Assembly (NCBI RefSeq): GCF_030409875.1
Contig: NZ_JAUFQR010000003.1
Span: forward strand, 186,001-250,000
Direction of reading: 5' to 3'
DNA length: 64,000 nt
DNA from: Chryseobacterium tructae
Lineage (GTDB): Bacteria > Bacteroidota > Bacteroidia > Flavobacteriales > Weeksellaceae
The notes under the pieces are model-generated. The model saw nothing but the letters and a program-made list of their open reading frames with translations. It was not told the DNA's origin and did not search any database. Position 1 is the stretch's first letter. The number at the start of each line of letters is the position of its first letter. The position numbers and the translations under genes are program-made. Shown here piece after piece: positions 57,705 through 64,000 of the stretch.

Positions 57705-57837
57705 AAAAACCGCTTAAACAACTGTACTATACATTTTATATGCACATTTTTTCATCCAGAAATCTTCAACTAAAGAGCTAATATTATTTTCATTGAAATG
57801 CATTAGAAAAGAGATCAATAATTATCTTTCTAAAAAA

Positions 57838-58608
57838 CTATTTAATGAAAACACCAATGTATTTTCCTTCGTATTCTACTACCGTAGTCTCTATATTATT
57901 CTTTTCACAGAAATCCTGATAAGCAGAATTATCACCAATATCATCACTGATGAAAACACCTCCTTTTCTTAAATGGCTGTAAAGCTCATCATAAGCCCAC
58001 ATTCTTCCATTATAACTCTTGTCAGAGTCATAGTGAAGAACGTCAAACGTAGCACTTTCAGAAAAGATCTTTGGTAAGGATTCTCTATCTGCAAAACGGA
58101 ATAATTTCCAATTGCCTTTAAGAGTCTCAGGGACTACATATCCTACATATTGGTCTCCATCCTGAGCAAGATATGGCATGTCTGAACTATACAGTGTTCC
58201 GTTTCTTTTTACCAGAGATAAAAGGGAAGCCAATGAAGACCATCCATATGCAACTCCTGTTTCCACAACATGCTGAGCATTAGCAAACTCACATGCATAA
58301 TAGATCAGCTCCAAAGCACCAGGCCCACCCATTTTCACGGGACAATCCTTTTCTCTTTGTGCTGCTGTAGCCAAAATATCTTGATAATCATTACGAAAAG
58401 CATCTATTTCAAGTCCAAACAACTTTAAAACTGCTTCTTTCTGTGATACTGCTCTTCCAGCTGCCCAGGAATTGGTCTTTTCCTTTCCCTTAAAGGCATT
58501 GCCTCTGTTAACAGTATTTTTAATAATTTTCCGGCCCAGTTCCGGATAAAGGTCGGGTCTTTTCAGATATCCGATAAATGTTTTGAGAACTCTTGTTATT
58601 TCACTCAC
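57838..58608 (-). CDS. Class I SAM-dependent methyltransferase
   Basis: The 256-residue protein has VVETGVAYGWSSLASLLSL near residues 109-127 in place of the SAM motif I, TLYSSDMPYL, FDVLHYDSDKSYNGRMWAYDEL and GGVFISDDIGDN. This is the layout of Methyltransf_24-type sugar or lipid methyltransferases. It is the first gene of the minus-strand block and is divergent from the glycosyltransferase at 58874. The methyl acceptor is unknown. Confidence 0.82.
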   Translation of the reverse strand: MSEITRVLKTFIGYLKRPDLYPELGRKIIKNTVNRGNAFKGKEKTNSWAAGRAVSQKEAVLKLFGLEIDAFRNDYQDILATAAQREKDCPVKMGGPGALELIYYACEFANAQHVVETGVAYGWSSLASLLSLVKRNGTLYSSDMPYLAQDGDQYVGYVVPETLKGNWKLFRFADRESLPKIFSESATFDVLHYDSDKSYNGRMWAYDELYSHLRKGGVFISDDIGDNSAYQDFCEKNNIETTVVEYEGKYIGVFIK

Positions 58609-58667
58609 TGTGTTGCCTTTAATAAAGCAAAAATAAAGATTTTTTTTTCATTTATATAAAAACAGAT

Positions 58668-58675
58668 TATATTTG
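58668..58675 (+). promoter_or_regulatory. -7 element in the divergent intergenic region
   Basis: TATATTTG fits the consensus exactly, with a T-rich stretch at -33 instead of TTTG. It could drive the plus-strand glycosyltransferase at 58874 with a leader of about 190 bases. The 58609-58846 gap holds no other recognisable feature. Confidence 0.45.
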
Positions 58676-58873
58676 TGTAACCCAAGTGAAAAAAAAGCAT
58701 TGCCTCTATCCCTATTATGAAAAATGCCAGTTTGTCATCAGAATTTCATTTTTCAATGAACAATTTTCTTTCCGTATATTTCCTGAAGTATTCGTCTGCA
58801 ATACCTGATAAAAATGCAAAGTACTGTAATTATCAGACAGGAATAAATGATCAACACTCATTATAAAAACAAT

Positions 58874-59713
58874 ATGAAGTTTTCCGTACTTATTGCTCAT
58901 TACAATAATGCCGCGTTGTTTAGGGACTGTTACGATTCCCTTACAAAACAAACCTACCCAGATTGGGAAGCTGTTGTAGTAGATGATGCATCTTCAGAAA
59001 ATGAAAGAGAACAAGTAAAAGCTCTTATTGCAGGAGATGAAAGATTCAAGTTTTTTGAAAATGAAAAAAACAGCGGTGTCGGTGTTACCAAAAGCAGACT
59101 TATAGAATTGGCTACCGGAGAAATCTGTGGTTTTGTAGACCCTGATGATGCCATACTTCCTACAGCTATCGAAAAGGCAATACAGATTTTTAAAAATAAA
59201 AAAAAAGTAGTCCTTACTTATTCCCGTTTTATGGGATGTGACAAGGATCTGAAACCTATTACCCCTTTTAAATCTGCCATGCAGGTAAGGAATGGGGACC
59301 CTTATTTCTTTAATTATCCCAATCAGATCAATCATTTTGTAACGTTCAGAAAGGATGTTTATGAAAAAACAGAAAAGATGAATACGGAATTAAGGATTGC
59401 AGAAGATCAGGATCTGTACCTCAAAATGTATGAAAAAGGTGATGTTTATTTTATAGAGGATACCAATTATCTTTACAGAGCCCATTCCGGAGGTATTTCT
59501 CAAAACGACAACAAAGGAAAATCGTATGATTACTTTGCTCAGGTTGTTTTGGCAACTATGAAGAGAAGAAACCTCACCAGCATCAATGGGAAAAAGATTC
59601 CGGAAAAATACACCACTCATCAGGAGATTTTCGCATTGTTGGAATATCAGCATGGAATTTGGTACAGGATAAAGAAAAATATAGTCATTACATTACAAAA
59701 ACTTTTCAGATAA
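58874..59713 (+). CDS. Family 2 glycosyltransferase
   Basis: From the ATG at 58874 the product has 279 residues and starts KFSVLIAHYNNAALFRDCYDSL. It has VVDDASSENEREQVK for nucleotide binding, SGVGVTKSRLIELATGEI, and the metal motif FVDPDDAILPTAIEKA near residue 90. RIAEDQDLYLKMYEKG carries the ED motif. An in-frame ATG at 58847 would add nine atypical residues. Its stop overlaps the next start by one base (TAATG), so they are coupled. Confidence 0.9.
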   Translation: MKFSVLIAHYNNAALFRDCYDSLTKQTYPDWEAVVVDDASSENEREQVKALIAGDERFKFFENEKNSGVGVTKSRLIELATGEICGFVDPDDAILPTAIEKAIQIFKNKKKVVLTYSRFMGCDKDLKPITPFKSAMQVRNGDPYFFNYPNQINHFVTFRKDVYEKTEKMNTELRIAEDQDLYLKMYEKGDVYFIEDTNYLYRAHSGGISQNDNKGKSYDYFAQVVLATMKRRNLTSINGKKIPEKYTTHQEIFALLEYQHGIWYRIKKNIVITLQKLFR

Positions 59714-60873
59714 TGTCAGAAAACAAAAAAATACAGGTTCTTTTCAGACACCGTTCTATGGAAATGGGAGGAGTAGAAAAAGTAATATTAAGTATGCTTA
59801 ACAATCTTAATCCTGATAAGTTTGACATTACGGTTTGCCTCAACCTGAATCAGGGTGAACTGAAGGATGAATTTCCAAAGCATGTAAAAAAAGTGTATCT
59901 AACGGAAGGAAAAGAAAGCTTCTCTCAAAATCCTCTTGTTCATAAGCTTCAGCTTGTTCGCCGAAGACTAAAACTTTCAAAGGCATTAAAAGACCATACA
60001 GTATCGGATCATATTCTGGGAAATAAAAAATTTGATATCGAGATTGCTCCCACCTATGCCGCCTTCTCATCGGTTATCAATTCCAGCAATCACGCTTCCA
60101 AAAAAATAGGATGGTTTCATTCCGAAATCAATATCCCTGGAATGAAGCCTTTGGTTCCGGATATTCTTAAAAACTTTCCACAGTTTGACCACATGATCTA
60201 TTGTTCTCAAAAGATCAAAGACATTATGCACCTATCTTATCCGGATCTGCAATATCCGGCAGAAAGTGTAGTCATTAATGCGATTCCTATTGAGGAAATC
60301 AAAAAGAAAGCAGAAGAAAAAATACAAGATTTTCCACAAGGGCCGGTTTTTGTTTCCGTAGGTCGTCTTCACACCAGAAAAGGGTATCATAAACTTATCG
60401 ATGCTCACAAAAAACTGATTGATGATGGATTTAAGCACAGTATTGTGATTGTTGGTAACGGTGAAGAGATGAAAAACCTGACAGAACAAATTCAGGCTAA
60501 TAACGTACAGAATACCTTTATGCTATTGGGCAATAGGATGAATCCTTATCCTTACATAAAGAATGCAGATTACTTCATTCTTTCCTCCGAATCAGAGGCG
60601 TGGCCGCTAGTAGTGGCAGAAGCATTGATCCTTCAGACTCCTATTATCGCTACGGATACCGGAGATGTAGGAGTAATGATAAGAGATAAAGAAACCGGAT
60701 ACCTCATCAATTATGACACGAATGAAATGTATGAAGCCATGAAAACATTTCTGACAGATACTGAACTTATCGCTCATATCAGAAAAAACCTGGAAACCAT
60801 AGAAGATCAATTTGATAATCAGAAGATTTTCAACACCGTTGAAGAGATCATCGAAAATCTTTATCAAAAATAA
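59713..60873 (+). CDS. Family 4 glycosyltransferase
   Basis: The 386-residue GT-B protein starts at the ATG of the TAATG overlap (MSENKKIQVLFRHRSMEMGG). It has GGVEKVILSMLNNL, VSVGRLHTRKGYHKLIDAHK at the start of the C-terminal domain, ADYFILSSESEAWPLVVAEALILQTPIIATD with the E-x7-E nucleotide-sugar motif, and GDVGVMI. GT4 enzymes are retaining. It ends on the base next to the convergent SDR stop codon, with no bases between. A similar start in the gene at 63750 suggests a paralogue. Confidence 0.92.
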   Translation: MSENKKIQVLFRHRSMEMGGVEKVILSMLNNLNPDKFDITVCLNLNQGELKDEFPKHVKKVYLTEGKESFSQNPLVHKLQLVRRRLKLSKALKDHTVSDHILGNKKFDIEIAPTYAAFSSVINSSNHASKKIGWFHSEINIPGMKPLVPDILKNFPQFDHMIYCSQKIKDIMHLSYPDLQYPAESVVINAIPIEEIKKKAEEKIQDFPQGPVFVSVGRLHTRKGYHKLIDAHKKLIDDGFKHSIVIVGNGEEMKNLTEQIQANNVQNTFMLLGNRMNPYPYIKNADYFILSSESEAWPLVVAEALILQTPIIATDTGDVGVMIRDKETGYLINYDTNEMYEAMKTFLTDTELIAHIRKNLETIEDQFDNQKIFNTVEEIIENLYQK

Positions 60874-61632
60874 TTACTGAGCAGAGTACCCGCCGTCTAC
60901 TACCAAATTAGAACCTGTGATCCATCTTGCAGCATCAGAAAGCAGGAAGATACAAGCATTCGCCACATCTTCGGGTTTTCCGATTCCAAGTGGATGCTTT
61001 TTAAGGATTTCCTCAGCAGCAGCTTCCCCAATATTTTCAAACATTTTTTCCAAGATTGGAGTATTGACCATGGCAGGGCTGATACTATTTACCCGTATAT
61101 TGCTTCTGGAAAGTTCCATAGCCATAGAACGTGCTCCTGAAATAACAGCTCCTTTACTGGAAGAATAAGCAGCTTTCCCAATTTCTCCCACCATACCTGC
61201 TACGGAAGAAATAAATACAAAACTAGCTGTTTCGGTCTTGTATTTTTTAAGGGATAAAATCTTGGCAATTTCAAATCCGGCAATAACATTCACGGCAAAA
61301 ATATCGTGATATAGCTGCGGGGTATGTTTTTTAAGCGGCAATGTCTTTTCAACACCTGCACAGTGAATAAAGCCTGAGACCTTACCCAATACCGAAACTT
61401 TTTCAGCGATCAGCTCTTCAAGGTTCTCACACTGAGCAATATCAGCAATGATAGTTTCTACTTGAGTATCCTGAGCCAGCATAGAGACTGTTTTCTGTAG
61501 CTCTTCTTCATTCCTTGCAATAAGGATGAGATTTGCCCCACTCTTGCTGCATTCTACAGAACAGCTTCTCCCGATCCCGGAAGAAGCCCCTGTAATAAGA
61601 ATAATTTTATCTTTTAATGAAAACTGATTCAT
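60874..61632 (-). CDS. Short-chain dehydrogenase, FabG-like
   Basis: The 252-residue protein has the cofactor loop TGASSGIGRSC at residues 14-24, NVIAGFEIAKIL, the catalytic serine region FVFISSVAG and the Y-x-x-x-K motif AAYSSSKGA. It ends with the typical ITGSNLVVDGGYSAQ. Beside an acyl carrier protein (one-base overlap) and a KASIII-like gene it most likely reduces a 3-ketoacyl-ACP to a 3-hydroxyacyl-ACP. Reduction of a sugar is an alternative. Confidence 0.9.
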   Translation of the reverse strand: MNQFSLKDKIILITGASSGIGRSCSVECSKSGANLILIARNEEELQKTVSMLAQDTQVETIIADIAQCENLEELIAEKVSVLGKVSGFIHCAGVEKTLPLKKHTPQLYHDIFAVNVIAGFEIAKILSLKKYKTETASFVFISSVAGMVGEIGKAAYSSSKGAVISGARSMAMELSRSNIRVNSISPAMVNTPILEKMFENIGEAAAEEILKKHPLGIGKPEDVANACIFLLSDAARWITGSNLVVDGGYSAQ

Positions 61633-61865
61633 TAATCTTCAAAGTTTTCTTTACCAATAAGATCTCTTAGATCTGAAACCGTTTCAATGTCTTTAAAATG
61701 TTTTGTATCAACTTTTTTATTGAAATTTTCGTCTACAAAAGCGATAACGGAAAGTAAGCTGATAGAGTCATAGCTTTCTAATGCTTTCAGATTCGTATCT
61801 AATGTAAGCGTTTCATCTTCTTCTAATTCTTCTTGTAATTTTTCCAAAAAAACGGATGTCTTCAT
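61632..61865 (-). CDS. Acyl carrier protein
   Basis: The 77-residue acidic protein has the ACP fold and the phosphopantetheine serine, Ser34, in ESYDSISLLSVIAFVDE; DSI replaces the common DSL. Its stop overlaps the SDR gene by one base and it starts 25 bases after the KASIII-like gene. It is distinct from the ACP at 54530-54765. It probably carries the chain made by the flanking KASIII and SDR enzymes. Confidence 0.92.
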   Translation of the reverse strand: MKTSVFLEKLQEELEEDETLTLDTNLKALESYDSISLLSVIAFVDENFNKKVDTKHFKDIETVSDLRDLIGKENFED

Positions 61866-61890
61866 ATATTTTTTATTTATGATGTTATAA

Positions 61891-62865
61891 TTAAATTTCC
61901 AATATCGTTGCTCCCCAGGAATATCCTACTCCAAAACCTGCCAGTAAAACCTTATCTCCTTCTTTCAACATTCCTTTATCCATCATATTTTTCAGAGCAA
62001 TTGGAATGGTTGCAGAGACGGTATTTCCTGTTTTTTCCATATCAATATAGAACTTTTCTGTCGGGATTTTGGTCTTTTTTCTCAAATAGTTCAGCATGAA
62101 CGAGTTGGCCTGATGAAAAACAAAGTGATCAATATCTTCCATCGTTAATCCATTCACTTCCATTGTTTCTTTTACCAGTCCCGGAATATTTTCAATCGTA
62201 AAATTGAAGATTTCGGGGCCGTTCATATAAAGGTTTTCCGGTGCAAATTCATTTTCTGAGTTCAGTTCAAAATCAGTTCTGAATGCTCCTTTTTTAACAA
62301 TAAGATTTTCAGCGCCACTACCGTCTGTTCCCAGGCAGAATTTATAATCATGTCCTGTTTCTGATTTTTCAATGATTGCAGAAGCAGAGGCATCCCCGAA
62401 TATACTTCGGTTTCCTTTATCTTTAGGGTTAATATGTTTGGTATAAGTTTCTGAAGTAACCAATAAAATATGTTCTGCAATTCCTGCAGCGATCAATCCT
62501 TTAGCAAATGCTAATCCATATACGAATCCTGAACATCCAAGATTAAAATCCATAGCACCGATATTCTTTCTCAAACCAAGTTTATCTTGCAAAATACAGG
62601 CTGTTGTGGGAAGGAAATAATCAGGGCTTTGGGTACAGAAGAGAATAAAGTCTATTTTATTTCTGTCATAGTTCTCAAATATTTTTTCGGACGATCTCAC
62701 GGCAAGATCCAGTACTGTTTCGTTTTCTGATGAAATGTGGCGTTGTGTGATACCTACTTTCTCCTGGATTCTTTCGGAACTCCATTCAGGGAACTCTTTT
62801 TCCAAATCCTCGTTGGTAAGCACCAGCTCCGGCAAATAATATTCTATTTTGGAAACTTTTATCAT
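61891..62865 (-). CDS. 3-oxoacyl-ACP synthase III-like condensing enzyme
   Basis: The ATG at 62865 (MIKVSKIEYYLPEL) gives 324 residues. The catalytic triad of KASIII is intact: Cys111 in LGCSGFVYGLA, His in VFHQANSFML and Asn in TGNTVSATIP. KASIII condenses acyl-CoA with malonyl-ACP. A paralogue inside a glycan locus next to its own ACP and SDR, and far from the fatty-acid genes, suggests a dedicated short acyl chain for sugar modification. A start at 62886 would add seven atypical residues. Confidence 0.9.
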   Translation of the reverse strand: MIKVSKIEYYLPELVLTNEDLEKEFPEWSSERIQEKVGITQRHISSENETVLDLAVRSSEKIFENYDRNKIDFILFCTQSPDYFLPTTACILQDKLGLRKNIGAMDFNLGCSGFVYGLAFAKGLIAAGIAEHILLVTSETYTKHINPKDKGNRSIFGDASASAIIEKSETGHDYKFCLGTDGSGAENLIVKKGAFRTDFELNSENEFAPENLYMNGPEIFNFTIENIPGLVKETMEVNGLTMEDIDHFVFHQANSFMLNYLRKKTKIPTEKFYIDMEKTGNTVSATIPIALKNMMDKGMLKEGDKVLLAGFGVGYSWGATILEI

Positions 62866-62909
62866 ATAAATTCTTTTTCTTTGCAAAAGTAAAAAACAAA
62901 TTTACAATA

Positions 62910-63479
62910 ATGATCTTCATATACCGAATAGTACTGAAAATACATTCTACCTACCATACCTTTTTAAATAAGGCGAGTTTGGAGGTGGCAAAATATCGTG
63001 GTATGAAAGTAGGGAAAAATTTCAATATGCCTGACAAAATTTATTTTGGTACAGAGCCTTATCTTATTGAAATTGGTCATGATGTCAATATAGCTGCCGG
63101 AGTAAGATTCGTTAACCATGGTGGTACAACTACTCTTCTGAGAAAACTTCCCGGATATGAGGATGCCAGAATTATGGGTCGAATTAAAATCGGAAATAAT
63201 TGTACCATAGGAATCAACTGTGTTATTACGCAGGATGTACAGATTGGGAACAACTGCATCCTTGGAGCAAACTCTGTTTTATCTCAATCGATGCCTGATA
63301 ATACTGTATTTATCGGCAATCCCGCTCAGTTTCTTTGTACCATTGAGGATTATGGTGATATTGTTTTGAAAAATAATCCTGATTACCCAAGAGAGCTTGA
63401 AAAAGACCGTAAAAAGCTTGATGAATATATCAAAGCAAACCTTCCTCATAAATACAAGAAAGCAAGAAGGATCAAATAA
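62910..63479 (+). CDS. Hexapeptide-repeat acyltransferase
   Basis: The 189-residue protein has a left-handed beta-helix with IGHDVNI, IGNNCTIGINCVI and IGNNCILGANSVLSQS, and ends in the usual PDNTVFIGNPAQFL plus a basic tail. The conserved His of VRFVNHGGTTTLL is the likely catalytic base. It is divergent from the KASIII-like gene by 44 bases. It could attach acetyl, or the acyl chain carried by the nearby ACP, to a sugar. About 270 bases without a gene (63480-63749) follow. Confidence 0.85.
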   Translation: MIFIYRIVLKIHSTYHTFLNKASLEVAKYRGMKVGKNFNMPDKIYFGTEPYLIEIGHDVNIAAGVRFVNHGGTTTLLRKLPGYEDARIMGRIKIGNNCTIGINCVITQDVQIGNNCILGANSVLSQSMPDNTVFIGNPAQFLCTIEDYGDIVLKNNPDYPRELEKDRKKLDEYIKANLPHKYKKARRIK

Positions 63480-63749
63480 ACCTGTCTTCTGAAATAAGAT
63501 ATGCTGTCTTTTTATTAGCATTACAATTTTCCACTACCCATCATTCCGGTATACTTCCTTCAAAATATCCTTTGTTTAACAATATTTTATATTCTTTCTG
63601 GACTGAAGCTTCGTTTTTTTTATATTTTTGTAAGGCATCCCAAAAAAATCTTTGGAGTGCATAACAGAAAATCTTTACTAAAAAATTGTTTTTTTATTGA
63701 TCATGAAACATCCGGTAATTATTTTTTTGTGGAATATAAAGACCTCTGA

Positions 63750-64000
63750 ATGAAAAAAAAGATTCTTATACGCATTGGATCCCTCCGCCATGGTGGTGCA
63801 GAAAAAGTTTTAGTAAATTTTCTTAAAAACCTTCCTGAAGACAAATATGAAGTTGATTTATTGATCAATCTCTATACAGGAATGTACATCAAGGAAGTTC
63901 CATCATGGGTAAATTTACATTATCTTTTGAAAGGAGAAATGATCACCACCAACAAACCTCATGAAATTCCGGTAAAAGCATTCAGAGTCCTTTATCAGAA
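63750..64000 (+). CDS. Family 4-like glycosyltransferase (5' part, cut by window edge)
   Basis: The ATG at 63750 opens a frame that runs off the right end, giving 83 residues so far. It starts KKKILIRIGSLRHGGAEKVL, the GT4 pattern with GGAEK after the first strand, followed by VNFLKNLPEDKYEVDLLINLYTG. It resembles the start of the gene at 59713 (GGVEKVILSMLNNLNPDK). The glycan locus therefore continues beyond the window. Confidence 0.85.
   Translation, partial: MKKKILIRIGSLRHGGAEKVLVNFLKNLPEDKYEVDLLINLYTGMYIKEVPSWVNLHYLLKGEMITTNKPHEIPVKAFRVLYQ

Noticed and set aside
25273..64000. A Wzx/Wzy-dependent capsule or O-antigen locus.
   Set aside because: No Wzx flippase is seen, and a Wzm/Wzt ABC exporter with a C-terminal glycan-binding domain is present; the single unassigned membrane protein is not enough for a Wzy call.
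1..64000. Insertion sequences, prophage, toxin-antitoxin, CRISPR-Cas, tRNA or rRNA genes.
   Set aside because: I looked for transposase motifs, terminal inverted repeats, Cas proteins and tRNA-like cloverleaf sequences and found none that can be supported.

Overview
The window is AT-rich and reads as a Bacteroidota chromosome, most likely a flavobacterium close to Chryseobacterium (Weeksellaceae). The supporting evidence is two SusC/SusD outer-membrane pairs, promoters with the Bacteroidota pattern TTTG-N19-TAnnTTTG, a bacillithiol enzyme (BshC), a GYDIA-type GHMP kinase, a Bacteroidota putative porin and ATP-type PEP carboxykinase. The genus is an inference; no rRNA or tRNA gene was seen.

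Layout. Positions 1-20260 hold housekeeping and outer-membrane genes: the end of a Cys-rich small protein, a SusD/SusC pair preceded on the minus strand by an S-box (SAM-I) riboswitch, aroQ, pckA, a GHMP kinase, fabD, a LysM/periplasmic-binding protein, bshC, a porin and a second SusD/SusC pair. Positions 20311-25142 hold the rimP-nusA-infB operon with a good promoter and a terminator-like leader hairpin. From 25273 to the right edge almost everything is a surface-glycan locus.

Glycan locus. UDP-glucose dehydrogenase and RmlB/RmlA supply nucleotide sugars. A Wzm/Wzt ABC exporter with a C-terminal glycan-binding domain follows. FdtA/QdtA-type isomerase, hexapeptide acetyltransferase and aminotransferase make a dTDP-3-acetamido-3,6-dideoxyhexose. 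About thirteen intact or partial glycosyltransferases follow, including a tandem block of four paralogues, together with an AsnB-like amidotransferase and an FkbM methyltransferase. A minus-strand block (49420-58608) carries two MBOAT/SGNH pairs, an acyl carrier protein, an FkbH-like HAD protein, an acyltransferase-3 protein and a methyltransferase. It looks like a Dlt-type machine in which FkbH rather than an adenylating ligase charges the carrier protein. A second acyl module (60874-63479: SDR, ACP, KASIII-like synthase and a hexapeptide acyltransferase) could make and attach a short hydroxyacyl group.

Data quality. At least eleven genes, including the essential infB, are broken by small frameshifts. 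Nearly all can be repaired by restoring one base (two in infB) in a short homopolymer. Uncorrected sequencing errors are the simplest explanation, so most 'split' genes here should be read as one intact gene; the first SusC gene has so many indels that real decay cannot be excluded.
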